DNA from: Rhodothermales bacterium
Lineage (GTDB): Bacteria; Bacteroidota; Rhodothermia; Rhodothermales; JAHQVL01
Reading direction: 5' to 3'
Assembly: GCA_034439735.1 (NCBI GenBank)
Contig: JAWXAX010000098.1
Span: 1-57,235, forward strand
Length of the DNA stretch: 57,235 nt
The position numbers and the translations under genes are program-made. Of the stretch, positions 16,700-25,105 are shown one piece after another. The notes below the pieces were generated by a model that made no database searches, had not been told where the DNA came from, and worked only from the letters and a program-made list of their open reading frames with translations. The first letter of the stretch is position 1; each line of letters starts with the position of its first letter.

Positions 16700-18106
16700 T
16701 CAACCTGCCATAATCCAGAAGGCGATCATGCCGAGTAGGGTACTGATGGCCATGGTCCACACCATGCCCAGACGGGTGCGAAACGTGGCGAAACCGGCAA
16801 ACAGTGCTATGGCCACGAGGACGGGATCGAGGGTGGACCAGGACGGGATATAAAGCCGCACGCCATGCCAGTACGATTCGTCGACTACCCCAAACAGGGT
16901 GTGAAGGGCGAACCATAAAGCCAGGTTGAGCACAACACCGACGACCGCCGCGGTAATAGCAGACAGGGCCGCCGAAAGCGTTTTTTTGCCACGAAGATAT
17001 TCGATGTAAGGTGCTCCGAGGAATATCCAGAGGAAACACGGCGCAAACGTCACCCAGGTTGTCACCACGGAGCCGAAGACGCCGGCCCACACCGGATCGA
17101 TACCTGCCGCGTGTCGGAACGCGCCCATAAAACCTACAAACTGAACGACCTGGATCAGCGGGCCCGGTGTTGTTTCCGCCATTCCCAATCCATCGAGCAT
17201 TTCGCCAGGCTCCAGCCAGTCGAATGTCGCGACCGCTTCCTGAGCGATGTACGCCAGCACGGAGTAAGCACCGCCAAACGTCACCACGGCCGCCTTGCTG
17301 AAGAACCACCCTTCTTGTACGAACACGCTCTCGGGTCCTAACCAGGCGGAGAGTACGAGTAGCGGCGCCAGCCAGATCGTCAGCCAGGTGATCGCGGTGC
17401 GAACGGAACGCATCGCGGCCGGACGCGCAACCGGTTGCAGTCGGTCGGTCGCAAAGGCGATCTCCTCGACGTTATCGGAGGTCTGGCGCGGCTTGATCAC
17501 GTAGAACGATGATTCGTAAAATCGCCCGCCCCACAGACCCAGGACGCCGGCGGATAACACGATCCACGGGAACGCGATGCCGAGGAAGAAAATGCCAACA
17601 AATGCGAGGATCGCAATACCCAACATGACATTATTCTTCAACACACGTCGCCCGATTCGAAATACGGCTTCCAGGACAATGGCCAAAATCGCAGGCTTCA
17701 GGCCATAAAAGAGTGCCTCGATCGCCGCGGTTTGCTGGAATTTGGCATACAGGACACTCAGCGCGAGAATGGACAGAAACCCGGGTAGGATAAACAAACC
17801 GCCGGCCATAAGTCCCCCGCGTACCCGATGCAGCAACCATCCGACATACGTGGCCAGCTGCTGGGCTTCAGGACCAGGCAACAACATACAATAGTTCAGC
17901 GCGTGCAGAAAGCGGTCTTCACTGATCCAACGCTTCTCCTCGACCAGCACCCGATGCATGACCGCGATCTGGCCCGCAGGTCCCCCGAAACTATGAATGG
18001 CGATATACACCCAAACCCGAAAGGCCTCGCGGATGGAGATACCGTGGGACATGTGAGGGGCCGCGATTGTATCCTCGGGTCGAACATCGGAATCCTTGCC
18101 GGACAT
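16700..18106 (-). CDS. chrA: Chromate transporter, ChrA family
   Basis: The 468-residue membrane protein is a long-form CHR transporter with two homologous halves of about six helices each. The first half has FGGPAGQIAVMHR and LPGPEAQQLATYVGW; the second has FGGAYSVLAYIAQ and TTPGPLIQVVQFVGFMG, both the family's hallmark motifs. It likely exports chromate by proton coupling, although many CHR proteins have not been tested. No chromate reductase or regulator is adjacent. The gene stands alone, with the tRNA-Ser(GCU) terminator upstream of it on the same strand. Confidence 0.92.
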   Translation of the reverse strand: MSGKDSDVRPEDTIAAPHMSHGISIREAFRVWVYIAIHSFGGPAGQIAVMHRVLVEEKRWISEDRFLHALNYCMLLPGPEAQQLATYVGWLLHRVRGGLMAGGLFILPGFLSILALSVLYAKFQQTAAIEALFYGLKPAILAIVLEAVFRIGRRVLKNNVMLGIAILAFVGIFFLGIAFPWIVLSAGVLGLWGGRFYESSFYVIKPRQTSDNVEEIAFATDRLQPVARPAAMRSVRTAITWLTIWLAPLLVLSAWLGPESVFVQEGWFFSKAAVVTFGGAYSVLAYIAQEAVATFDWLEPGEMLDGLGMAETTPGPLIQVVQFVGFMGAFRHAAGIDPVWAGVFGSVVTTWVTFAPCFLWIFLGAPYIEYLRGKKTLSAALSAITAAVVGVVLNLALWFALHTLFGVVDESYWHGVRLYIPSWSTLDPVLVAIALFAGFATFRTRLGMVWTMAISTLLGMIAFWIMAG

Positions 18107-18153
18107 GTCTGTCTGCGGATTGATTAAGACGATGGGATAGACCGGGGCGCATG

Positions 18154-18191
18154 GAAAAAAACAAGCCCTGGAAGCATGCCTCCAGGGCTTG
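18154..18191 (-). terminator. Rho-independent terminator of tRNA-Ser(GCU)
   Basis: A perfect 11-bp stem (CAAGCCCTGGA at 18162-18172 with its complement at 18181-18191) and an 8-base loop are followed on the minus strand by seven T residues. It begins three bases after the tRNA 3' end. Confidence 0.92.
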
Positions 18192-18193
18192 GG

Positions 18194-18282
18194 CGGAGAG
18201 GGAGGGATTCGAACCCTCGGTACGTATTGCTACGTACGTCGGTTTAGCAAACCGGTGGTTTCAGCCTCTCACCCACCTCTCC
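18194..18282 (-). tRNA. tRNA-Ser (anticodon GCU)
   Basis: An 89-base class II tRNA on the minus strand. The acceptor stem GGAGAGG pairs with CCTCTCC and the discriminator is G (18194). The anticodon arm ACCGGTTTGCTAAACCG gives anticodon GCT, the long variable arm is palindromic (ACGTACGTAGCAATACGT), and the T arm reads GGGTTCGAATCC. CCA is not encoded. Confidence 0.96.
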
Positions 18283-18416
18283 GGGTCGGGACCCATACCC
18301 TGGCGATGCAATCGATGTATCGCCGTGGCACGGAATGGCTGAATAGTGCGAAGTAGCGGTCTAACGCGCGATCCGAAGGCTGGTTCGCACGGCCGGGGGG
18401 AATTGTGTCGTGCTCG

Positions 18417-19340
18417 TTAGGCCTTCCCCAGCGCGTCGGCGCCGCTCGTGATTTCGATCAGTTCCTTCGTAATCGCATCCTGGCGCGCCCGGTTGTATTT
18501 CAACTTGAGGTCGCGAATCAAGTCCTCGGCATTGGAGGTCGCATTGTCCATCGCCACCATGCGCGCGCCCTGCTCGGCCGCGTTCGATTCAAGCAACGCC
18601 CGCCAGACAGTGAAGTGCAGGAATCGGGGCACGAGGACGTTGAGGATCGAAATCGGATCGGGCTCGAAGATGTAGTCGACCGACTGGCCTTCCTTCGTCT
18701 TCGCGACACGTTCGACCACGCGCTCCATCACCGGGGTACGAAACTGGTCCGGCGGGATCGGGAGCAACGGTTCGACGATCCGGTTCTGCGAGATCGTGTT
18801 TTTGAACTCGTTATAGATCACCTGAACTTCGTCCCAGCGGCCTTCCCGGTACCCTTCGACCGCCGTATTCACGATCCGGCTGGCGTCCTCGAACTCGAGA
18901 TCGTTAAACACGCCTCGAAAGTCGCCGACGAGCTGGTGATTCCGACGACGGAAGTACTCATGCGACTTGCGGCCAATACAGATCAGGTGCAGGGCGCCGG
19001 CGGCATGATAGGATTCGTACCGTTCCTTGATCGTCTGTTCCGCCAGCTTGATGATGTTGGCGTTAAACGCGCCAGCGAGGCCACGATCGGCCGTGACGAT
19101 GATCAACAACACATTTTTGACTTCATCGCGGGGCTGAAAAAGTTCGTGCGCGGAGGGGTCGATGTGCTGCTTCAGGTGACTGATGATCTCCCCGAGTTTG
19201 TAAGCGTAGGCCCGCATCTCGAAGGTGCGTTCCTGCGCCTTACGCAGCTTGGCCGCGGCCACCATCTTCATGGCGCGCGTCACCTGCTGGGTGCTCTTCA
19301 CGGAGGAAATCCGCTTACGTATATCGCGAAGGCTCGCCAT
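18417..19340 (-). CDS. atpG: F1F0 ATP synthase gamma subunit
   Basis: The 307-residue product is the central rotor stalk of F1. The N-terminal helix MASLRDIRKRISSVKSTQQV and the C-terminal helix ending LIEITSGADALGKA are the conserved coiled-coil pair, and the ADRGLAGAFN segment in the middle is the family signature. Start 19340 is the conserved MASLRDI methionine; a longer open frame runs through the repeat upstream and is not coding. It is the last atp gene of the cluster, separated from atpA by a palindromic repeat (19356-19448). Confidence 0.97.
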   Translation of the reverse strand: MASLRDIRKRISSVKSTQQVTRAMKMVAAAKLRKAQERTFEMRAYAYKLGEIISHLKQHIDPSAHELFQPRDEVKNVLLIIVTADRGLAGAFNANIIKLAEQTIKERYESYHAAGALHLICIGRKSHEYFRRRNHQLVGDFRGVFNDLEFEDASRIVNTAVEGYREGRWDEVQVIYNEFKNTISQNRIVEPLLPIPPDQFRTPVMERVVERVAKTKEGQSVDYIFEPDPISILNVLVPRFLHFTVWRALLESNAAEQGARMVAMDNATSNAEDLIRDLKLKYNRARQDAITKELIEITSGADALGKA

Positions 19341-19355
19341 GGATGAAAGGTTTGA

Positions 19356-19448
19356 GGTTACAGGTTGGCAGGTTACAGGTTGGCAGAATCTAGTACCATG
19401 TCGCCAGGCAAGAGGAACCTGTAACCTGGAACCTGCCAACCTGTAACC
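19356..19448. repeat. Palindromic repeat in the atpA-atpG spacer
   Basis: Left arm 19356-19386 and right arm 19417-19448 are near-perfect reverse complements (19 consecutive pairs, then a few mismatches), around a 30-base centre. Inside each arm the words GGTTACAGGTTGGCA recur in tandem. It fills the spacer almost exactly from stop to start codon, and its 20-mer at 19367-19386 is identical to 21661-21680 in the atpF-atpH spacer. In the transcript it would form a strong hairpin. Confidence 0.88.
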
Positions 19449-19450
19449 AA

Positions 19451-21043
19451 TCACTTGTTCAGGTAAACGCTCGCCAGATCCTGCGCCGTTTTCTTAAACG
19501 TGGCCGCGGCCTCATCCGTGAGCGTGCCGCCTTTGACGACGCTCTGGAGGACATCGGCGTGCGAGAGGGTCAGCCGTTCGAGGTATTCTTTCTCGAATTG
19601 CTTGATCTTTGCTACCGGAATCTCATCGAGCAGGCCTTGTGTGGCGGCGTAGAGGACGGCAATCTGGTGTTCGACGGGCACGGGCTGGTACTGACCTTGC
19701 TTGAGCACTTCCACAAGACGCTCGCCGCGGCGCAGCTGGCGCTGGGTGGCCGCGTCGAGGTCCGAGCCGAACTTCGAGAACGCTTCGAGTTCGCGGAACT
19801 GGGCGAGGTCGAGGCGAAGGGTGCCGGCCACTTTTTTCATGGCCTTCGTCTGCGCGTTGCCGCCCACGCGGCTGACGGAGATACCTACGTTGATGGCGGG
19901 GCGGACGCCGGCGTTGAAGAGGTCGGCCTCGAGGTAGATCTGCCCGTCGGTGATCGAGATCACGTTCGTCGGGATGTAGGCGGACACGTCGCCGGCCTGG
20001 GTTTCGATCACCGGGAGCGCCGTCAACGAGCCACCGCCCTTGATCTTGCCACGGAGCGACGGGGGCACGTCGTTCATCTGACGGGCCACGGCATCCGTGT
20101 TGTTGATTTTGGCGGCACGTTCGAGCAGGCGGCTGTGGAGGTAGAACACGTCGCCGGGATACGCTTCGCGGCCTGGCGGGCGCCGAAGCAAAAGCGATAC
20201 CTGGCGGTAGGCGACGGCCTGTTTCGAGAGGTCGTCGTAGATCACAAGCGCATGCCGGCCGGTGTCGCGGAAGTACTCGCCGATACACGCGCCCGCAAAT
20301 GGAGCGATGTACTGGAGCGGCGCTGGTGCCGAGGCCGGCGCGTTAACGATGACCGTATAATCCATCGCGCCATTTTCCTCGAGGGCGCGGCGCACGCTGG
20401 CCACGGTCGAGTTCTTCTGGCCGACAGCGACGTAGATACAGTAGACAGGCTTGTCCGTCTGGTGCGTTCCTTTCTGGTTGATGATCGCATCCACAAGAAC
20501 GGCCGTTTTGCCCACCTGACGATCGCCGATGACGAGCTCGCGCTGGCCGCGGCCGATCGGGATCATGGTGTCGATGGCTTTGATGCCGGTCTGCAACGGC
20601 TCGGTGACGGGCTGGCGGTAGACGACACCCGGCGCCTTTCGCTCCAGGGGCATGTCAAACTTCTCGCCGCCAAGCGGGCCCAGGCCGTCAATGGGCTCAC
20701 CCAGGGGATCGATCACCCGGCCAAGCATGCTCTCGGTGACCTGGATCGACGCGATGCGTTCCGTACGCCGGGCCTGGTCGCCTTCCTTGACTTTGTTCGC
20801 CTCGCCAAAGAGAACGGCGCCGACATTGTCTTCTTCGAGGTTGAGCACCATGCCGGTCACGCCGCTGCTCGGGAAACTGATGAGCTCGCCGGCCTGGACG
20901 TTGGAGAGACCGTAAATGCGTGCGATACCGTCGCCCACCTGCAAGACGGTGCCTACTTCGTAAATGTCCGTGCCTGCCGCGAAACCGCCCAGTTCCTGCT
21001 TCAGGACGGCAGTGACTTCATCGGGTCGAATAGCCGTTGCCAT
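19451..21043 (-). CDS. atpA: F1F0 ATP synthase alpha subunit
   Basis: The 530-residue protein is the non-catalytic nucleotide-binding subunit of F1. Visible are the P-loop GDRQVGKTA, the segment [13 protein letters not shown], and the alpha signature [14 protein letters not shown]. It has the usual length and start ([21 protein letters not shown]). It is downstream of atpH (44-base spacer) and upstream of atpG. The catalytic beta gene atpD is not in this window, as is common in Bacteroidota where atpD-atpC form a separate operon. Confidence 0.98.
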   Translation of the reverse strand: MATAIRPDEVTAVLKQELGGFAAGTDIYEVGTVLQVGDGIARIYGLSNVQAGELISFPSSGVTGMVLNLEEDNVGAVLFGEANKVKEGDQARRTERIASIQVTESMLGRVIDPLGEPIDGLGPLGGEKFDMPLERKAPGVVYRQPVTEPLQTGIKAIDTMIPIGRGQRELVIGDRQVGKTAVLVDAIINQKGTHQTDKPVYCIYVAVGQKNSTVASVRRALEENGAMDYTVIVNAPASAPAPLQYIAPFAGACIGEYFRDTGRHALVIYDDLSKQAVAYRQVSLLLRRPPGREAYPGDVFYLHSRLLERAAKINNTDAVARQMNDVPPSLRGKIKGGGSLTALPVIETQAGDVSAYIPTNVISITDGQIYLEADLFNAGVRPAINVGISVSRVGGNAQTKAMKKVAGTLRLDLAQFRELEAFSKFGSDLDAATQRQLRRGERLVEVLKQGQYQPVPVEHQIAVLYAATQGLLDEIPVAKIKQFEKEYLERLTLSHADVLQSVVKGGTLTDEAAATFKKTAQDLASVYLNK

Positions 21044-21087
21044 AAGTCTCTATCTTAAAAGTGCGTTAACGTCGTACGGTTCGGGAA

Positions 21088-21639
21088 TCAATTTGTGGAC
21101 AGCTTGCGCTGTTCCAACTGGTCTCTCAATTGGCTCAGTTGGTTAAGCACGCTGCGGTCGTACACCGTATCCCCGACTCGGATCACGACTCCGCCCAGAA
21201 TAGTCGGGTCGAGATGCGTTTTTAGACGGACAGTCCGTCCCGTGAGGCGCTCCAGGGCGTCGCGTAGCTGCTTCTCTTCCGAGACCTCCAGTGGCAACGC
21301 CACTCGCGCATCGGCCTGGACCACGTTCATCTGGTCGTCGCGTAAGGCTCGGTAACTGCGGGCAACCTCCAGAAAGAGGTACTCCCGCCGCTTCTCTACC
21401 AGTAGGGCGAGAAACCGGGCCGTCACGGCGTGTACGCGCGGACCGAACAGCGTTGCGATCACGGCGCGTTTTTTCTCAGCGCTCAGGATAGGGTCGGCAA
21501 AGAAACGAGCAAGCTCCGACGAGGCGCCGAAGCTCTCCTGGATCATTGCCACGTCCGCATCCACCCGATCGATGGACGCTTCCTGTTCGGCCATCGCATA
21601 CAGGGCCCGCGCATACCGCCTGGCAATCGTCTGGCTCAT
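21088..21639 (-). CDS. atpH: F1F0 ATP synthase delta subunit
   Basis: This 183-residue protein is the OSCP/delta subunit that ties F1 to the peripheral b stalk. It begins with the typical helix bundle sequence SQTIARRYARALYAMAEQE and ends with the signature-like LDPTILGGVVIRVGDTVYDRSVLNQLSQLRDQL. Length and order (between atpF and atpA) are standard. A palindromic repeat separates it from atpF, so its translation may be set by its own leader. Confidence 0.96.
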   Translation of the reverse strand: MSQTIARRYARALYAMAEQEASIDRVDADVAMIQESFGASSELARFFADPILSAEKKRAVIATLFGPRVHAVTARFLALLVEKRREYLFLEVARSYRALRDDQMNVVQADARVALPLEVSEEKQLRDALERLTGRTVRLKTHLDPTILGGVVIRVGDTVYDRSVLNQLSQLRDQLEQRKLSTN

Positions 21640-21648
21640 AAGGGAAAT

Positions 21649-21730
21649 GGTTGGCGGGTTGGCAGGTTACAGGTTGGCAGACTGTGTGAAGGTGCAAGAA
21701 CCTGACACCTGTCAACCTGTAACTTGTAAC
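21649..21730. repeat. Palindromic repeat in the atpF-atpH spacer
   Basis: The left part (21649-21680) has GGTTGGCGGGTTGGCAGG followed by TTACAGGTTGGCAG; the right part (21700-21730) reads ACCTGTCAACCTGTAACTTG, giving an imperfect inverted repeat with an approximately 20-base centre. The 20 bases at 21661-21680 are identical to 19367-19386. The last base is shared with the atpF stop codon. Confidence 0.85.
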
Positions 21731-22299
21731 TAATTCTTCGGCAGCTCATCGATGAACTTGCCGACGAGTTTGCGCTGCCGATCGGAGTCGAGATTCTCCT
21801 GGAGGATCTTGCCGGCGGCCTGGATCGCCAGATCGGTGACCTGGGCGCGCAGGGACTCGATAGCGCTCTGCGTCTGCTGTTCGATCTCGGCCGTTGCGAC
21901 AGCGCGCATCCGGGCGACTTCCACCTGGAGCTTCTCTTTTTCGGTCGACCGGATCTGCTCCGCCGCATCGCGGGCGTCCCGGAGGATGCCCTGCGCTTGC
22001 TGCTCGGCGTTCCGGCGCGCCACCTCGTTGTCCGACTGGATCTGTCGGGCTTCCGCCAGCGCCTTTTCAGCGCGATCCATCGCCTCCTGGATGGACGACT
22101 CGCGGGTTTCGAGCGCTCCGGAGATCGTCGGCCAGGCAAAACGCGAGAGCAGGTACAGCACCAGGCAGAACGTAATGACCGTCCAGATCGCCAGACCCGG
22201 ATCGACCTTGAGGAGGGTGGGCATCGGTTCGTCGGCCAGTAGGCCAACTAGCATCATTGCCAGCATACGTTCGTTGCGTTTAGGCCTTTCATTCGGCAT
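21730..22299 (-). CDS. atpF: F1F0 ATP synthase b subunit
   Basis: The product is the peripheral-stalk b subunit: one N-terminal membrane helix (PGLAIWTVITFCLVLYLLSRFAW), then a long, highly charged coiled coil rich in Q, E, R and A, ending in a short helix. As drawn it has 189 residues. Internal methionines at 22266 and 22224 are plausible alternative starts, since family members usually begin only a few residues before the membrane helix. It lies between atpE and atpH. Confidence 0.94.
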   Translation of the reverse strand: MPNERPKRNERMLAMMLVGLLADEPMPTLLKVDPGLAIWTVITFCLVLYLLSRFAWPTISGALETRESSIQEAMDRAEKALAEARQIQSDNEVARRNAEQQAQGILRDARDAAEQIRSTEKEKLQVEVARMRAVATAEIEQQTQSAIESLRAQVTDLAIQAAGKILQENLDSDRQRKLVGKFIDELPKN

Positions 22300-22360
22300 A
22301 GTCCGGCGCCATGTATAGGGACCTGACCGCTTGCCGGGGGCGAAAGCCGGTTGATACGGC

Positions 22361-22597
22361 TCAGGGCTGGGCGATGAAGAAGAATACCAGCGCGAAAATC
22401 TCGGCGAGGATAGCCACGCCTTCGATGAAGGCGCTCAGCAAGATGGCCGTGCCGCGGATGTCGTTGACGGCTTCAGGCTGACGCGCTATGCCCTCGACAG
22501 CGGATGCGCCGATGCGGCCGATGCCAAGACCAGCCGCGAGAGCGGCGCCAAGAAGACCAATGCCAGCGGCGATGTAAGCAAGACCTAAGTTACCCAT
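22361..22597 (-). CDS. atpE: F1F0 ATP synthase c subunit
   Basis: The 78-residue two-helix proteolipid has the glycine-rich first helix GLLGAALAAGLGIGRIG, the polar loop RQPEA and the ion-binding glutamate in LSAFIEGVAILAEI. The residue after the glutamate is glycine, not the serine/threonine typical of Na+-binding c subunits, so proton coupling is more likely. This is inference from motif only. Position between atpB and atpF is standard. Confidence 0.97.
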   Translation of the reverse strand: MGNLGLAYIAAGIGLLGAALAAGLGIGRIGASAVEGIARQPEAVNDIRGTAILLSAFIEGVAILAEIFALVFFFIAQP

Positions 22598-22650
22598 ATG
22601 GTTTGATGTACGTTGTCGTTAGTGATTGATTGAAACGCGAAAAGAGGCGA

Positions 22651-23802
22651 TCAGTGCGCGGCGTGGACGGTACCGTCCGGCGCATGGTGGGTGTGATCGT
22701 CGTGGTGGTGTTCCTCCAGAGCCATGCCGATAAACACGGACGACAGCATGGTGAAGATATAGGCCTGGATGAAGCTGACCAGAATCTTGAGCAGATAGAT
22801 GAAGATCGTCAGCGGGACGCTGAACAGCACAAACAGGCCACCGACCACCGGGCCAATCTTGGCCGAGAAGATAAAGATCAGCCCTAGCAAACTCACGATG
22901 GCAATATGACCCGAAATCATGTTACCGAAAAGACGGAAAGCCAGGGCTACGGGCTTCGTGAAGATGCCGATGACTTCGATAGGGATAAGGATAAACTTGA
23001 TGCCGATGGGCACGTTGGGCGGCCAGAAAATATGCCTCCAATAGTCCTTACTACCCGAAAACTGCGTAATCATGAATGTGAAAAAGGCGAGTGTGGCCGT
23101 CACCATGATGTTGGACGTGGCGGTGACGCCCCAGGGCACGAGGCCCAATAGATTGCCGAGCAGGATGAAGAAAAAGGCCGTTGTCAGATACGGCACGTAC
23201 TTCTTGTATGTAGGGCCGATCGCCGGCCTGGCCACTTCGTCTCGGATAAACAGAATCAGCACCTCGAGCATGTTTTGCCAGGCTCCTTTCGGCGCCTGCC
23301 TGGCGCCGATACCCATCCGGTAGCGGCTTGCCAGACGGAAAGCGATGATCAACAATACCAGCGCCGAGATGAAGACAAACAGTATCTGCCGGCTAATCGA
23401 GAAGTCGATCACGACGGCGCCGCCATCTCGCGGGATGACCGGGTAGTAGACCTGCTTGTGCTCTGCCGCAATCGACAGGAGTTCAGCTTCGGCCAATGGC
23501 TGTCCAGCCGCGTCGGCGAGTGTATACTGACCCGATTCGACGGCGCCATGCGTGGAACCGAACGCGTCGAAACGGAGCTGGTCGTTCGCGCCACGGGTCA
23601 GGAAAAGCCGCGGGAGTTCGATCTTGCGGTGGCCGACCATGAGGTCGAAGTAATACCCATCCGCGGAGTGCCCCACGGCGTCAGGGTTGCCGTCACCCGC
23701 GTCCGATCCGTGATCGGCCGTCGGTAACGCCAACAACAAGGCCGCGATCACGGCGCCGATGAGTAACCAGACACGACCGCCACCTAAAAGAGATACAGGC
23801 AT
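22651..23802 (-). CDS. atpB: F1F0 ATP synthase a subunit, extended
   Basis: The 383-residue protein has the usual five to six helix a-subunit core, including the conserved arginine in LAFRLFGNMISGH that faces the c ring. It is about 120 residues longer than enterobacterial AtpB. The extra N-terminus has a signal-like hydrophobic segment (GRVWLLIGAVIAALLLALP) and a soluble domain of about 100 residues (DLMVGHRKIELPRLFLTR onward), a feature of Bacteroidota. The C-terminus is histidine-rich (EEHHHDDHTHHAPDGTVHAAH). It is upstream of atpE in the operon and directly follows the AtpI-like gene. Confidence 0.95.
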   Translation of the reverse strand: MPVSLLGGGRVWLLIGAVIAALLLALPTADHGSDAGDGNPDAVGHSADGYYFDLMVGHRKIELPRLFLTRGANDQLRFDAFGSTHGAVESGQYTLADAAGQPLAEAELLSIAAEHKQVYYPVIPRDGGAVVIDFSISRQILFVFISALVLLIIAFRLASRYRMGIGARQAPKGAWQNMLEVLILFIRDEVARPAIGPTYKKYVPYLTTAFFFILLGNLLGLVPWGVTATSNIMVTATLAFFTFMITQFSGSKDYWRHIFWPPNVPIGIKFILIPIEVIGIFTKPVALAFRLFGNMISGHIAIVSLLGLIFIFSAKIGPVVGGLFVLFSVPLTIFIYLLKILVSFIQAYIFTMLSSVFIGMALEEHHHDDHTHHAPDGTVHAAH

Positions 23803-23826
23803 GCTTACTATTACTAGCGATGTCTT

Positions 23827-24132
23827 CTATGAAGAGCCGGTTTTCGAATGAAGCCGGCGATGAAGCATCCACACTTCAAGCCCCAGGCCCAGCAGGATCG
23901 CACCGGCCAGTGCCAAGGCGAACGCCACGATGTGGACGGGCACAAAAAGCAATACAGCGCTGACCACGAGGAGCACGACGACCATGCGCAGCAGCATGCC
24001 GCCGAAGACGAAGATCAGAAACCGATTATCCTGGTATCGATTCGCCAGATGGACCACGCCGAAAACAGCCCCGCCGTAAAGGCAGCCGATCGCGAGGCCG
24101 AGCATCACGCCGAACCATACAGTAGTTACCAT
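23827..24132 (-). CDS. AtpI-like small membrane protein
   Basis: This 101-residue protein has three to four hydrophobic helices (about residues 5-25, 40-62 and 66-90) and a short basic C-terminus (MLHRRLHSKTGSS). Position immediately before atpB, with 24 bases between them, and helix layout match the AtpI/ATP-synthase chain I position, although the sequence itself is poorly conserved. AtpI-type proteins are thought to help c-ring assembly. The hairpin upstream separates this gene from atpZ. Confidence 0.7.
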   Translation of the reverse strand: MVTTVWFGVMLGLAIGCLYGGAVFGVVHLANRYQDNRFLIFVFGGMLLRMVVVLLVVSAVLLFVPVHIVAFALALAGAILLGLGLEVWMLHRRLHSKTGSS

Positions 24133-24210
24133 GAGGATGTTGCCATGGCGGTTTCGGGTCGTCTTTGATCAGACTCATTCAAAAGAACCGCCTGGAAAAC
24201 GCACTAACAG

Positions 24211-24240
24211 TAAGAAAGCGCCCCGCAATCGGGGCGCTTC
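24211..24240 (-). terminator. Hairpin between atpZ and atpI-like gene
   Basis: A 9-bp stem AAGCGCCCC/GGGGCGCTT (24216-24239) with a six-base loop is followed on the minus strand by TTTCTTA. It is a plausible intrinsic terminator, or partial terminator, that would divide the bactofilin-atpZ unit from the atp operon proper. Confidence 0.68.
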
Positions 24241-24295
24241 TGGTGAATTCTGGGTGAAAGCGGTTCGCCGCGCTCAGAGGGGCTACTCAGAAGAG

Positions 24296-24562
24296 CTATG
24301 ACTTCTCCTCCCGAGCGTCGTGCTCGCGGGTCAGCTGGGCGTTTAATCGGAAAAAGAGGGCAAACATCGCAACCAGACCCAGTACGGATCCGACGAGTGT
24401 GAGCCAGGGCATTGTGCCGAGCCAGCGGTCCAGCAATAACCCGCCGCCCACGTAAAACGCGACCGTAGCGCCAGCCTGAATGCCCAGGCCCAGGTAGCGC
24501 TGAGCGCCGCCCATGCCCTGGAGCCAGTGGCTCGGAGGTCGTTTTTCAGGAGGATGGACCAT
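24296..24562 (-). CDS. atpZ: AtpZ/AtpI family protein
   Basis: The 88-residue protein has two membrane helices (about residues 25-45 and 52-72). Its first helix GLGIQAGATVAFYVGGGLLLDRWLG is characteristic of the AtpZ/AtpI family (F0F1-ATPase assembly helper). It lies between the bactofilin gene and the atp genes, an order seen in Bacteroidota. Role in ion uptake or c-ring assembly is known only for distant homologues. Confidence 0.86.
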   Translation of the reverse strand: MVHPPEKRPPSHWLQGMGGAQRYLGLGIQAGATVAFYVGGGLLLDRWLGTMPWLTLVGSVLGLVAMFALFFRLNAQLTREHDAREEKS

Positions 24563-24600
24563 GGCGAGACACGAAACGCTTCAGGAAGACGCCTGACGCC

Positions 24601-25077
24601 CTACTGGTTGGCGGCCACGCGTTTTTCGTTGTGTTGGGCGTTTCCAGGGGAGGAGGAACCTTGTGAAACGGGGTGTACCTTGGCCGTCGGGGCCTCCTTC
24701 GTCATCTGGCATTTGCCGTTGAAGATCGACCCTTCTTCGACGATGAGACGCGCGGCTTCGATGTTGCCGTCGACGCGAGCGGAACCCTTGAGTACCAGCA
24801 GTTCCTTGATGCGGATCTCACCCTGTACACTGCCGGCGACCTCAGCGTTCGTCGCCATCATCTCGCCCTCAACTACGCCTTCCGTCGCCACGATCGCCTT
24901 GCCTCCGACATGGAGTTTGCCGACGATCCGGCCACTGATACGCAGGTCGCTTTCCGAACGAAGCGTTCCTTCGAATACGGTGCCCTCTCCGATCATGTTG
25001 ATCTGACTGGGGGAGGGCATGCTGCTTATTTGCTGCCTTGCCATGGGTTCTTGTTTATTGCTGCCGAAAAGTGCCAT
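24601..25077 (-). CDS. Bactofilin (polymer-forming cytoskeletal protein)
   Basis: This 158-residue protein has the central bactofilin right-handed beta-helix (about residues 25-125: NMIGEGTVFEGTLRSESDLR, ISGRIVGKLHVGGKAIVA and following) flanked by flexible termini. Bactofilins form non-polar filaments that scaffold cell-wall enzymes. Its neighbour upstream is an M23 endopeptidase with a membrane anchor; bactofilin-M23 pairs are well known to shape the cell (for example CcmA/Csd in Helicobacter). The two genes are 28 bases apart on the same strand. Confidence 0.93.
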   Translation of the reverse strand: MALFGSNKQEPMARQQISSMPSPSQINMIGEGTVFEGTLRSESDLRISGRIVGKLHVGGKAIVATEGVVEGEMMATNAEVAGSVQGEIRIKELLVLKGSARVDGNIEAARLIVEEGSIFNGKCQMTKEAPTAKVHPVSQGSSSPGNAQHNEKRVAANQ

Positions 25078-25105
25078 AACTGGTGGGGTTTGCGTGGATA
25101 GAGCG

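Noticed and set aside
19559..21058. A 499-codon open frame antisense to atpA
   Set aside because: It lies entirely opposite a conserved, essential gene and has the skewed His/Arg/Asp composition of a high-GC shadow frame.
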